A DNA stretch of 40,316 nucleotides, from contig NZ_RHNR01000022.1 of the NCBI RefSeq assembly GCF_003946025.1, positions 1-40,316 of the forward strand, given 5' to 3'. The notes beneath the pieces were generated by a model. That model saw only the letters and a program-made list of their open reading frames with translations. It was not told the DNA's origin and ran no database searches. Every line of letters starts with the position of its first letter. Position 1 is the first letter of the stretch. This stretch comes from Lacticaseibacillus songhuajiangensis (GTDB lineage: Bacteria > Bacillota > Bacilli > Lactobacillales > Lactobacillaceae). Below are positions 17,445 through 24,910 of this stretch, piece by piece. The translations under genes and the position numbers were made by a program.

Positions 17445-17779
17445 ACGTGTCGGCCACGGAGGTGGTGGTGTGCTTGGGCGAAGCGCAGGGAACGGAATCG
17501 GGCGAAAAGATGATTGTCTGGAGACAGGACGGCCGCACTTGCCGTCGTGGCTGCACACAATCATCTCGGGAGCGCGGAGTTGACGCTGCTCTTGCGTCAA
17601 CTCCGCCAGCGGAAGACCGCGATAGCGGGCTGAAGCGGTCCCCGCCCGACGTAGTTCCCGGAGCGTAGCCCAAGCGCATCACCACCGGAGTTGCCGACCC
17701 CACCGCCTTGCGGCGGTATGAAAACTGCTTAAAGTGCAGGTCGCACCCTTGCGGGCACGGACTTACGCTGACGGACAGC
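17445..17779 (+). repeat. Right unit of element copy 2
   Basis: Nearly identical to 131-465. The stem GAGTTGACGC/GCGTCAACTC is perfect here but has one mismatch in copy 1. The outer stem GCCCAAGCGCATCACCACC pairs with GGTGGTGTGCTTGGGC with the only interruptions being G-T pairs. It ends with the right terminal repeat at 17760-17779. Confidence 0.85.
17760..17779 (-). repeat. Right terminal inverted repeat of element copy 2
   Basis: Complement of GCTGTCCGTCAGCGTAAGTC, one mismatch from the left repeat. Confidence 0.85.
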
Positions 17780-17785
17780 ATACAC

Positions 17786-17815
17786 AAAAAGGTCCGCGAA
17801 TTACTTCGCGGACCC
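17786..17815 (-). terminator. typA intrinsic terminator
   Basis: On the minus strand, GGTCCGCGAA pairs with TTCGCGGACC around GTAA and is followed by TTTTTG. The terminal repeat of element copy 2 begins six bases further on. Confidence 0.9.
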
Positions 17816-17829
17816 TTCAGGAAACAAAA

Positions 17830-19671
17830 TTAGTTCTTGTTCATCTTGCGGCGCTTGTCAGCCTTCTGACGTTCACCAGTGTTCAAAATCTTCTTGCGCA
17901 GACGAATGCTTTCAGGAGTTACTTCACAGTATTCGTCTTCGTTCAGGAATTCGATGGCACTTTCGAGCGTGAGTTCCTTAGGTGTCTTGATGGCAGCAGA
18001 GTGGTCCTTACCAGAAGCACGGGTGTTGGTCAGGTTCTTACCCTTCGTAACGTTGACCGCAATGTCAGTGTCACGGGAGTTCATCCCCACAATCATACCT
18101 TCGTAAACTTCGATGCCGGCACCGATGAAGAGCTGTCCACGTTCTTCAACACTCTGGAGAGAGTATGTTGTGGAGTTACCAGCGTTGATGGAGACCAGCG
18201 CACCGTTAGTACGGCCTGGTTCCCAGTTCTTAACAACTGGTGCGTACTTTTCAAAGGTGTGGTTCATGATCCCGTAACCACCAGTAGCGGAAAGGAATTC
18301 AGTGGAGTAACCAATCAAACCACGGGAAGGAACGAGGAAGGTCAAACGAGTCTGGCCGTTACCTTCGTTTTCCATGTTCTGCATTTCACCCTTACGCTGC
18401 GCCATCGCGTCGATGACGGAACCAGTGTACTGTTCTGGGGTATCAATCTGCACGTTTTCGAATGGTTCGCACATTTCGCCATCGATTTCGCGGTAGATAA
18501 CCTGTGGACGACCAAGCTGAAGTTCGAAGCCTTCGCGACGAAGTTCTTCAACGAGGATGGACAGGTGCAATTCACCACGACCGGAAACTTCCCACATGCC
18601 GGCCTTGTCGGTGTCGTCAACACGCAGGGAAACGTCAGTCTGGAGTTGCTGCTTCAGGCGTTCTTCCAGCTTACGAGCAGTAACGTTCTTACCTTCACGA
18701 CCAGCAAAAGGACTGTCGTTGGCAACAAACATCATCTGCAGAGTAGGTTCGTCGATACGCAGAATTGGCAGAGCTTCTTCGTGCTGACTGTCAGTAACAG
18801 TTTCACCAACGAAGATGTCATCCATACCAGAAACCGCAATCAGGTCACCCGCTTTGGCTTCGTTGATTTCAACACGGTTAAGACCAAAGAAACCAAAGAG
18901 CTTGGTAACACGGAAGCTCTTGTTAGTGCCATCAAGCTTCATAACGGTAACAGAGTCGCCAATCTTAATCTTACCGCGGAAGACACGGCCAATCCCGATA
19001 CGACCAACGTAATCGTTGTAGTCCAGCATGGAAACCTGGAACTGCAAAGGTTCGTCGGAGTTGTCGATTGGTGCAGGAATCGTCTTGACGATGGTGTCAA
19101 AGAGTGGGTCCATGGTGTGCTTCTGGGTTGACAAGTCTTCATCAAGGCTAGTTGTCCCGTTGATAGCAGAAGCATATACGATTGGGAATTCAAGCTGATC
19201 GTCATCGGCACCAAGTTCGATGAACAGTTCAAGCACTTCGTCCACAACTTCTTCAGGACGGGCACCTGGACGGTCAATCTTGTTAATCACAACGATTGGG
19301 GTCAAGTGCTGTTCAAGAGCCTTCTTCAGAACGAAACGAGTCTGTGGCATCGTCCCTTCAAACGCGTCAACGACAAGCAGAACACCGTCAACCATCTTCA
19401 TGATACGTTCAACTTCACCACCGAAGTCCGCGTGCCCTGGTGTGTCCAGGATGTTAATGGTGGTGTCCTTGTACTTAACGGCCGTGTTCTTACTCAAAAT
19501 GGTAATCCCACGTTCCTTTTCAATTGGGTTCGTGTCCATCGCCCGGTCCTGCAGTTCTGTGTGTTGGTCCAGGGTGTCGGATTGTTTGAGCATTTCGTTA
19601 ACAAGGGTTGTCTTCCCGTGGTCAACGTGGGCAATGATCGCAATGTTCCGAATATCGTCGCGAGTTTTCAA
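17830..19671 (-). CDS. typA: Ribosome-associated translational GTPase TypA/BipA
   Basis: EF-G-like GTPase that binds the ribosome under stress and aids 50S assembly. With the TTG start at 19671 the product is 613 residues, the standard family length, and begins with the GTPase domain (AHVDHGKT at 14-21, RGITI, DTPGHADF, NKIDRPGA), followed by the domain II, III and V regions and the TypA-specific C-terminal domain. The TTG follows GAGAGGAAGG by six bases; extension upstream to 19728 adds residues not found in the family. It is a single-gene unit ending at an intrinsic terminator. Confidence 0.97.
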   Translation of the reverse strand: MKTRDDIRNIAIIAHVDHGKTTLVNEMLKQSDTLDQHTELQDRAMDTNPIEKERGITILSKNTAVKYKDTTINILDTPGHADFGGEVERIMKMVDGVLLVVDAFEGTMPQTRFVLKKALEQHLTPIVVINKIDRPGARPEEVVDEVLELFIELGADDDQLEFPIVYASAINGTTSLDEDLSTQKHTMDPLFDTIVKTIPAPIDNSDEPLQFQVSMLDYNDYVGRIGIGRVFRGKIKIGDSVTVMKLDGTNKSFRVTKLFGFFGLNRVEINEAKAGDLIAVSGMDDIFVGETVTDSQHEEALPILRIDEPTLQMMFVANDSPFAGREGKNVTARKLEERLKQQLQTDVSLRVDDTDKAGMWEVSGRGELHLSILVEELRREGFELQLGRPQVIYREIDGEMCEPFENVQIDTPEQYTGSVIDAMAQRKGEMQNMENEGNGQTRLTFLVPSRGLIGYSTEFLSATGGYGIMNHTFEKYAPVVKNWEPGRTNGALVSINAGNSTTYSLQSVEERGQLFIGAGIEVYEGMIVGMNSRDTDIAVNVTKGKNLTNTRASGKDHSAAIKTPKELTLESAIEFLNEDEYCEVTPESIRLRKKILNTGERQKADKRRKMNKN

Positions 19672-19820
19672 TGGTAGCCTTCCTCTCAGCTTACATAAAT
19701 TTTTAAAATCGATAATTTTGCAGAGCACATCAGTACCCTAGCATACAAAATAGGAGTATAACACAATCACCCGGTAAAATGACAGTTTACTGAAAATGAT
19801 TCCGTTATCACCTGAAAATA

Positions 19821-20102
19821 TCACTTAGCACTCACTTTAACGCGGGCCTGGTCGCTTTCGCGAGCTGCCTTCACCGCGCGGTAAGTGGAATAACCTGACT
19901 CTTCTTCGAACTGGCGGTCGTACTGTCGCTCCGTCCCTTTATCAGGAACAACCTGCTTAAAGCCGGCATATGCTGCGAGCAAGTTGTCGCGGTTCACACC
20001 ATGTTCATAGGCATCTTCCACCAACTGGTAGAAAGTGACGGCCGCCACCTTCTCGTCGTTCGTCCAGTCTAGATCCAGTGGGTATTCATAATTTGGTTTC
20101 AT
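19821..20102 (-). CDS. UPF0223 family protein (YktA-like)
   Basis: A 93-residue acidic cytoplasmic protein of unknown function, conserved in Bacilli. It begins MKPNYEYPLDLDWTNDEKV, typical of the family, and ends with YRAVKAARE. Two adjacent ATG codons follow GGAGG; the second is at better distance, so 20102 is chosen. It is preceded by the terminator at 20130-20161 and followed by an AT-rich gap before typA, in which I see no clear terminator, so read-through into typA is possible. Confidence 0.85.
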   Translation of the reverse strand: MKPNYEYPLDLDWTNDEKVAAVTFYQLVEDAYEHGVNRDNLLAAYAGFKQVVPDKGTERQYDRQFEEESGYSTYRAVKAARESDQARVKVSAK

Positions 20103-20129
20103 CATTACCTCCCTTTACTCCGTGCACAA

Positions 20130-20161
20130 CAAAAGCTGGCGTCAAAGGCGGACCCCAGCTT
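20130..20161 (-). terminator. Terminator after the orphan actuator-domain gene
   Basis: On the minus strand, AAGCTGG-GTC pairs with GAC-CCAGCTT and is followed by TTGTTG. The T tract is short, so termination may be partial. Confidence 0.7.
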
Positions 20162-20195
20162 CAGTTCGTTCGCTTTTACTCAATTATACTGCAAT

Positions 20196-20954
20196 TCACG
20201 AGACTGGTCCCTGATTGTAACGAAATGCGTTCTCAATCTGTGTCAGTCTGAGGCGGCCAGTCCCCATCACTGCAGTCCGGGCTGCATGCCGCGCGAAGTC
20301 AGCCCGCGCACGGTCAAAACCACGCTGCATCAGGTCCAGGACTACCCGCACAACTGGCCGAGCGGCCAGCAAAAGCTGGCGGATACCGGCAAGCAGAATG
20401 ACTAGCAACTGCTGCACAGTGACCGGCTGGCCATCTGTGAGTGCCAGTACCAACCGCCGCTGTGTACCGACGGCAGTGACGCGCATGGTGCCGCGAGTCG
20501 CCACCCGCATTCCAGCGAAAATCGCACCGTTCTGGATGCCCAGTGTGCTCAAGAAACGGGATTCCTTCACCGCAACAGTACTTTCAATTCCGTCCGCCGG
20601 TACCAAAGCACCGGCTTCGAGAACGAGTAAATCACCAATTACAATTTGATCAACATTAACAACCCGCAACAATCCAGACCGCACTACGGTCACCTGCTGA
20701 CTGCCATCAGCAATCAGTTTGCGCACCCGCCGTGCCATGAGCAGAATGCTCGTGGTCACACTTGCGCCGATGACAAGCATCAGGGCCGCAAGCACTGGGT
20801 TCAGCAAAGCGCCGGCAATGGCACCGCCTACGCTGCAGGCAACGATTGGCAGGATAAATTTCAGCATGTGGAATTGTACGGGTGTTTCGGCATGCGTCAT
20901 GCGCATGCGTGCAACCTGAACGTTGCTCAGGCCGCTGTTTGGAAACATCAGCAT
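20196..20954 (-). CDS. Orphan P-type ATPase actuator-domain membrane protein
   Basis: 252 residues that resemble only the N-terminal part of a P-type ATPase. Two membrane helices (about 32-52 and 54-73) are followed by an E1-E2 ATPase actuator-like domain: IVIGDLLVLEAGALVPADG at 105-122, then VKESRFLSTLG where ATPases have VDESAITGES, then NGAIFAGMRVATRGTMRVTAVG at 142-163. The TGES loop needed for dephosphorylation is gone, and there is no DKTG phosphorylation or nucleotide-binding domain. The C-terminal 85 residues are basic and unassigned. ATG at 20954 follows AAGGAGG; an upstream in-frame TTG lacks one. It lies downstream of an M-box riboswitch, so Mg2+-responsive expression is expected. 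It may be a decayed ATPase or a regulatory protein; the intact frame favours function. Confidence 0.75.
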   Translation of the reverse strand: MLMFPNSGLSNVQVARMRMTHAETPVQFHMLKFILPIVACSVGGAIAGALLNPVLAALMLVIGASVTTSILLMARRVRKLIADGSQQVTVVRSGLLRVVNVDQIVIGDLLVLEAGALVPADGIESTVAVKESRFLSTLGIQNGAIFAGMRVATRGTMRVTAVGTQRRLVLALTDGQPVTVQQLLVILLAGIRQLLLAARPVVRVVLDLMQRGFDRARADFARHAARTAVMGTGRLRLTQIENAFRYNQGPVS

Positions 20955-21082
20955 CGTCCTTACCCTCCTTATATCCCGGAGGTTGACGATGACCGCCGCA
21001 TCGCAGATTGCGATAAACCGCAAAATACGATGCACATCGGATTTCAAAAATCAGATGGCCGATTAATTTTTGGCTATTCTAA

Positions 21083-21169
21083 TTAAGCACATAATCGGGG
21101 CGGTACAACGTCGCGACTTCCGGGATCAGCGTTGTCTGTATTATTACCGGTCTTTGATTCGTGTGTCAT
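21083..21169 (-). CDS. Possible 28-residue leader peptide or small protein
   Basis: A short frame directly after the M-box terminator. The ATG lies eight bases after a GGGGGG-rich ribosome-binding site. The peptide is hydrophilic (MTHESKTGNNTDNADPG at its start) and ends in VVPPRLCA; there is no membrane segment. About 130 bases separate it from the orphan actuator-domain gene on the same strand. It could be a real Mg2+-regulated small protein, a coupling leader or chance. Confidence 0.35.
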   Translation of the reverse strand: MTHESKTGNNTDNADPGSRDVVPPRLCA

Positions 21170-21233
21170 TGTACTCACCCCCCTTTTTATGGCTCTCCGT
21201 GATTGCGTCAATCCGAATCGATTGATGGCATAT

Positions 21234-21260
21234 AAAAATGCGCACCGGTTGGGTACGCAT
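21234..21260 (-). terminator. M-box expression-platform terminator
   Basis: On the minus strand ATGCG-ACC pairs with GGT-CGCAT around a short loop and is followed by TTTTTAT. It lies directly after the riboswitch aptamer and before the downstream genes, the usual place for a Mg2+-promoted terminator. Confidence 0.8.
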
Positions 21261-21267
21261 CCTTGCA

Positions 21268-21425
21268 TCCCAATCGTTTAGTTTTAGCACTATACGCCTA
21301 GAAGTTTCCTTCAGCTACGTTAGAGAAAGCCTTATCGGCAGTCCCAGTTGACTCAATTGGCATCTCTCGATGTTTCTGAGCAGCAGCATTGTTCGTATAG
21401 GAGCCTCACCTAACGGAAAGCACCT
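21268..21425 (-). promoter_or_regulatory. M-box (ykoK) magnesium riboswitch
   Basis: On the minus strand the conserved M-box segments occur in order: CCGTTAGGTGAGGCTCC near the 5' end, ATGCTGCTGC, GATGCCAATTGAGTCAAC, AACGTAGCTG and GTGCTAAAACTAAACGATT at the 3' end. These match the class by recognition of its core sequences. M-box RNAs bind Mg2+ and, in Firmicutes, usually stop transcription of Mg2+ transporter genes when Mg2+ is plentiful. A promoter lies just upstream and a terminator just downstream, completing the unit. The regulated genes are the 28-codon frame and the orphan actuator-domain gene. Confidence 0.92.
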
Positions 21426-21445
21426 GTCTTGTATTTTCAATATTC

Positions 21446-21474
21446 ATTATACAGTGACACGCCCGGCAAAGCAA
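21446..21474 (-). promoter_or_regulatory. Promoter of the M-box transcript
   Basis: On the minus strand, TTGCTT (21474-21469), a 17-base spacer and a consensus TATAAT (21451-21446). Transcription would start near 21439, just before the aptamer. Confidence 0.8.
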
Positions 21475-21666
21475 GCCGCTGGTGAAATCCCCTTGCGCGT
21501 GCATATTCTGAAAAACAATCATCGCAATCGAGATCAGTTTCAGCCATCAGCAACTACAACCACGGCTGTTCTTGTGAATTTTGAACAGTCAAAAGCGCGG
21601 AATTCAGCCGTTTGTGCGCAAGTGTGCTATTCTTACACTAGAGAAAATTTTCTAGGAGGTAATACC
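21475..21666 (+). promoter_or_regulatory. def upstream region
   Basis: Intergenic DNA between the M-box promoter and def. On the plus strand it has an extended -10-like TGCTATTCT (about 21625-21633) with no good -35, and an interrupted palindrome CTGTTC-N11-GAACAG (21566-21588) that could be an operator. The AGGAGG at 21654-21659 is the def ribosome-binding site. Confidence 0.4.
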
Positions 21667-22233
21667 TTGTTCTTAATGAAAGATGTCGTTCGCGACCCGA
21701 ACCCTGTGTTGCGGGCAACCGCTAAAAAGCTCACCTTCCCCCTGACGGCCGAACAGAAGCAACTCGCCCACGACCTGATGGAATACCTGGTAATTAGCCA
21801 GGATGAAGAAGCCAACGCCAAGTACCACCTGCGTCCCGGTGTCGGTTTGGCTGCACCTCAAGTGGATCAGAGTCTGGCGATGACCGCCGTTCTGATTCCT
21901 GATGAGGAAGGCGATGACGGCGACAAGATTTTCATGAAGGAAGTCCTCGTCAACCCGCGTGTCATTAGTAACTCCGTTCAAAATGCGGCGCTCGCTGAAG
22001 GTGAAGGTTGCCTCTCCGTCGATGATGAACACCCTGGCTACGTGGTGCGCCACGCCCGCGTGACCATCGAATACTACAACCTCGATGGTGAAAAGAAGAA
22101 GATTCGGCTGAAGAACTACCCCGCTATCGTTTGCCAGCACGAAATCGACCACCTGAACGGCATCCTGTTCTACGACCACATTAGCAAGGAGCACCCACTG
22201 GAAATGGATCCAGACGGTATCTTGCTCGGTTAA
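21667..22233 (+). CDS. def: Peptide deformylase
   Basis: Removes the formyl group from the N-terminal methionine of new proteins; a metalloenzyme. The 188-residue protein shows the three signature motifs: GVGLAAPQ (58-65), EGCLSV (113-118) and HEIDH (158-162), providing the cysteine and two histidine metal ligands and the catalytic glutamate. Length and insertion pattern fit the Gram-positive type II enzyme. The start is TTG at 21667, seven bases after AGGAGG. A longer frame exists upstream but overlaps the riboswitch promoter and has no homologous N terminus. It converges on rnjA with a shared terminator. Confidence 0.97.
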   Translation: MFLMKDVVRDPNPVLRATAKKLTFPLTAEQKQLAHDLMEYLVISQDEEANAKYHLRPGVGLAAPQVDQSLAMTAVLIPDEEGDDGDKIFMKEVLVNPRVISNSVQNAALAEGEGCLSVDDEHPGYVVRHARVTIEYYNLDGEKKKIRLKNYPAIVCQHEIDHLNGILFYDHISKEHPLEMDPDGILLG

Positions 22234-22243
22234 GCTAGTAAAC

Positions 22244-22286
22244 AAAAAAGAACCGGCCAACGTGAAAACGCTGACCGGTTCTTTTT
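22244..22286. terminator. Bidirectional terminator between def and rnjA
   Basis: AAAGAACCGG with CCGGTTCTTT forms a long stem, with CGT/ACG near the GAAA loop. A run of A precedes it and a run of T follows it, so it can stop transcription from both sides. Confidence 0.9.
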
Positions 22287-22295
22287 ATTTGCTGT

Positions 22296-23978
22296 TTACA
22301 GTGTGATGAGCATTGGAATGACGATTGGTTTGCGTTCGGTGCGTTCGAAGAGGAAGTCACTCAGGCTACTGGTAATGGCATCCTTGAGCATTGCTTCTGA
22401 CACCTTTTCGTTGCTAGCAAACGTGCGCTTAATCGTCCGGTAAACCCGCCGCTGGGCGGAGTTGATGAGCTCACCAGATTCACGCATGTACACGAACCCG
22501 CGGGAAAGCAGGTCTGGACCCGCAAGCACCGTGTGCTTTTGCATGTTGATGGTAGCAACCACAACAACCAAGCCTTCTTCGGACAACATCCGGCGATCGC
22601 GGATAACCGCGTTGCCAATGTCCCCGATACCACTACCGTCGATGTAGACATCGCCAGCTGGGAAGTGCCCCGCCACGCGTGCGGATTCCTTGGTCATGGC
22701 CAGAACATCCCCGTTTTCGAGCATGTAGCAGTTCTCTGCAGGCACGTCGCAAGCCTGAGCCAGTTCGCAGTGGATTTTCTGCATCCGGTACTCACCGTGG
22801 CAAGCCATGAAGTACTTTGGCTTCATCAGCCGCAGCATCAACTTCTGTTCTTCCTGACCACCGTGACCAGACGTGTGGACATTGTTGACCTTACCATGAA
22901 TGACCTCAGCGCCAGCTTCTTCAAGCTGGTTAATGACAGCATTCACGCTGGTCGTGTTCCCAGGAATTGGGTTACTAGAAAAGACCACCGTGTCGCCAGG
23001 CTGAATGCTAATCTGACGGTGTGTGCCGTTGGCAATCCGCGAAAGAGCGGCCATTGGTTCACCTTGCGAACCGGTACACAGAATCATGACCTTATCGGCG
23101 GGCAGCTTGTTCAGTTCGTGGGCATCGATGAGCACGTCGTCAGGAATGTTCAGGTAGCCTAATTCGCGACCATTGACAATGGCCGTTTCCATGGACCGAC
23201 CGAACACCGCAATTTTGCGACCGTTCTTCATCGCCACTTCGGAAGCTTGCGCAATTCGCGAAATGTTGGAGGCAAAGGTGGCAAAAATAATGCGTCCTTC
23301 AATGCCTTCAAAAATATGGCGAATGGAGTGACCGACGAAGCGTTCTGACTTCGTGAAGTTCGGAATTTCAGCGTTCGTACTGTCAGACATCAGCAGCAGA
23401 ACCCCTTCTGCCCCGAGCTTAGCCATCCGCTGCACGTTTGGTGCAGGCTGGTTACCCACTGGGGTGAGGTCAAACTTGTAGTCACCAGTTTCAACAATCA
23501 CACCAACTGGTGTGTGCACGGCAACACCCAAAGTATCCGGAATACTGTGAGTGGTGCGGAAGAAGTCCACGGACATTTTGCCGAACTTGAGAACGTCATC
23601 TTCGCCAATCTCCGTGAGGGAGGTTGAACGCAGAATGCCGTGTTCTTCAAGCTTGCCGCGGATGAGGGCGGCAGCCAGTGGCGGTGCGTAGACCGGCACG
23701 TTCGGCAGCTCCTTCAAGAGGTACGGAATCCCACCAATGTGGTCTTCATGACCATGGGTGATGACAAGGGCCTTCACCTGGTCTTCGTGCTGCTTAAGGT
23801 AGGAGTAGTCGGAAATGACGTAATCAATCCCGAGCAAGTCGTCTTCAGGGAACTTGATGCCGGCATCAATGACGATAATCTCGTCCTGGTACTGCACACC
23901 ATACATGTTCTTCCCGATTTCACCGAGACCACCGACGGCAAATGCGGCAACCTCGTTGTTTTTAATATTCAGTCGCAT
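22296..23978 (-). CDS. rnjA: Ribonuclease J1
   Basis: Beta-CASP ribonuclease with 5'-to-3' exonuclease and endonuclease activity, central to mRNA decay and rRNA maturation. 560 residues, with the intact metal motif HGHEDHIGG (75-83), the second motif SDSTNAE, and the C-terminal VHTSGHGGQEE segment. The intact motif distinguishes it from RNase J2 at 2847-4529. It starts four bases after the rpoY stop, with its ribosome-binding site GGAG inside rpoY, an arrangement conserved in Bacilli. Confidence 0.97.
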   Translation of the reverse strand: MRLNIKNNEVAAFAVGGLGEIGKNMYGVQYQDEIIVIDAGIKFPEDDLLGIDYVISDYSYLKQHEDQVKALVITHGHEDHIGGIPYLLKELPNVPVYAPPLAAALIRGKLEEHGILRSTSLTEIGEDDVLKFGKMSVDFFRTTHSIPDTLGVAVHTPVGVIVETGDYKFDLTPVGNQPAPNVQRMAKLGAEGVLLLMSDSTNAEIPNFTKSERFVGHSIRHIFEGIEGRIIFATFASNISRIAQASEVAMKNGRKIAVFGRSMETAIVNGRELGYLNIPDDVLIDAHELNKLPADKVMILCTGSQGEPMAALSRIANGTHRQISIQPGDTVVFSSNPIPGNTTSVNAVINQLEEAGAEVIHGKVNNVHTSGHGGQEEQKLMLRLMKPKYFMACHGEYRMQKIHCELAQACDVPAENCYMLENGDVLAMTKESARVAGHFPAGDVYIDGSGIGDIGNAVIRDRRMLSEEGLVVVVATINMQKHTVLAGPDLLSRGFVYMRESGELINSAQRRVYRTIKRTFASNEKVSEAMLKDAITSSLSDFLFERTERKPIVIPMLITL

Positions 23979-23981
23979 AGA

Positions 23982-24194
23982 CTAGAACTCCGTAATCTTG
24001 AAGTCTTCTGACTTCTGTTCGTAGTCCAGGAAATCTCCGGTAAGTTCCTGAATAAGTTCAATATTGTAGTCCGTGTTCTTTTCAACAAGGGCACGTGCTT
24101 CAACGGAAGACTGGGCTTCAACGTAGATGGACTGGGTGCGCTCGCGCACTGGGTTCTCGATCTTGTTAGGTTGGAAAAGTACTTTGTAAATCAT
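23982..24194 (-). CDS. rpoY: RNA polymerase epsilon subunit
   Basis: Small auxiliary subunit (DUF1447/YkzG) of Firmicute RNA polymerase. The 70-residue product begins [21 protein letters not shown] and contains [18 protein letters not shown], both typical. The ATG at 24194 follows AAAGGAG by five bases; an ATG-like start seven codons earlier would place the ribosome-binding site inside the gene. First gene of rpoY-rnjA. Confidence 0.95.
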   Translation of the reverse strand: MIYKVLFQPNKIENPVRERTQSIYVEAQSSVEARALVEKNTDYNIELIQELTGDFLDYEQKSEDFKITEF

Positions 24195-24213
24195 TAGTTC
24201 TCCTTTCAAATAC

Positions 24214-24242
24214 ACAAAAGAGATTCCAGTTTTCTGGAACTC
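24214..24242 (-). promoter_or_regulatory. Terminator-like hairpin in the rpoY-rnjA leader
   Basis: On the minus strand GAGTTCCAG pairs with CTGGAATCTC around AAAA and is followed by TTTTG, about ten bases before the rpoY ribosome-binding site. There is no minus-strand gene upstream for it to terminate (the neighbour at 24378 is divergent), so it lies in the leader and may attenuate rpoY-rnjA. Confidence 0.5.
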
Positions 24243-24338
24243 TGATGGTTATACCCGCTCATTGTTGGCTTTTACGCCAAACGTTACCAATAGTTTAGCA
24301 TAGGAGCCGCCGAAAGGCTAATACAACGCCCCTCGCTG

Positions 24339-24347
24339 TGGCATAAT
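24339..24347 (+). promoter_or_regulatory. Extended -10 promoter of the 24378 gene
   Basis: TGGCATAAT is an extended -10 with a weak -35; it lies about 30 bases upstream of the start codon. Confidence 0.5.
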
Positions 24348-24377
24348 GGTATTAAATGAAATGAAGGTGGTGTTCGA

Positions 24378-24794
24378 ATGCAAGAATGGCAGTTTATCGT
24401 CCTACTCATTGTCCTCATCGGGGCAGTCGCGCTCGGCGTCTGGCTGGCAATGCGTAAGCAGCAGACCCAGCGGCGCTATGCCGTCTGGAACGCGCAAGCG
24501 GACGTTTACATGAACGCTGCTTTGGACAATCTGGGCGTCAAGATGACCATCCACGGCCGGGTCATTGATAAAATTTGGGGCCGGCGGGTCGCACTCTTTA
24601 GTTTTGAGTCCAACGAGTTGCCATCCAAGGCGGCGCTGGCACCCGCACTCAAGGTGGTTAGTGAAGGTCACGCGGTTTTGTCGGACTACTGGCAAACTGA
24701 CGCGAAGGTGCACGCGGACGTGGCGCTCCTCGTGAACGACGAGACGCGCAAGTACCTCGAAGATCTAAAACGAATCAAGCACCATAATGGTTAA
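24378..24794 (+). CDS. Small membrane-anchored protein of unknown function
   Basis: 138 residues with one N-terminal membrane helix (about 6-25, FIVLLIVLIGAVALGVWLA) followed by a positively charged stretch (MRKQQTQRR), so the C-terminal 110 residues should be cytoplasmic. I recognise no domain; the soluble part has alternating hydrophobic patterns consistent with a small alpha/beta fold. The ATG follows AAGGTGG by seven bases. It stands alone, divergent from rpoY-rnjA, with its own promoter and a strong terminator. Confidence 0.75.
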   Translation: MQEWQFIVLLIVLIGAVALGVWLAMRKQQTQRRYAVWNAQADVYMNAALDNLGVKMTIHGRVIDKIWGRRVALFSFESNELPSKAALAPALKVVSEGHAVLSDYWQTDAKVHADVALLVNDETRKYLEDLKRIKHHNG

Positions 24795-24805
24795 TAAGCA
24801 GAATC

Positions 24806-24851
24806 GAAAAAGAGTTCATTCTCTAAAGCACCAGAGAATGAACTCTTTTTT
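24806..24851 (+). terminator. Strong (possibly bidirectional) terminator
   Basis: AAAAAGAGTTCATTCTCT pairs with AGAGAATGAACTCTTTTT around a short loop. Flanking A and T runs allow it to act for both the 24378 gene and the lipoprotein gene ending at 24911. Confidence 0.9.
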
Positions 24852-24910
24852 CTATTGGCTCAACAAGCTTTCATAGAAATAACGACCGTCACGACTTGCT
24901 CATCTGCATG

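Larger units (their letters stand above)
16894..17779 (+). mobile_element. Paired-unit palindromic element, copy 2 (complete, 886 bp)
   Basis: Complete copy bounded by terminal inverted repeats GCTGTCCATCAGCGTAAGTC (16894-16913) and GACTTACGCTGACGGACAGC (17760-17779), which match at 19 of 20 positions. It contains two folded units facing each other in inverted orientation: the left unit 16894-17236 and the right unit 17445-17779, separated by a spacer of about 200 bases. The units are homologous: reading each from its own end inward, both contain ACCG, TTCAGCC, a short hairpin, CTTCC and CTGGCG in that order. No transposase or conserved ORF is present, and no target duplication is evident. 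It fills the gap between the typA terminator and the ftsW promoter. Confidence 0.88.

Noticed and set aside
16894..17779. CRISPR array or integron attC cassette array as an explanation for the repeats
   Set aside because: Repeats are few, long, internally palindromic and not evenly spaced; no cas or integrase gene is present.
17734..19131. 465-codon plus-strand ORF
   Set aside because: It is antisense to typA, which has full family homology; the long frame is a codon-bias shadow.
21370..21666. N-terminal extension of def to 21370
   Set aside because: It would cross the riboswitch region and its promoter and has no family support; the TTG at 21667 has the ribosome-binding site.
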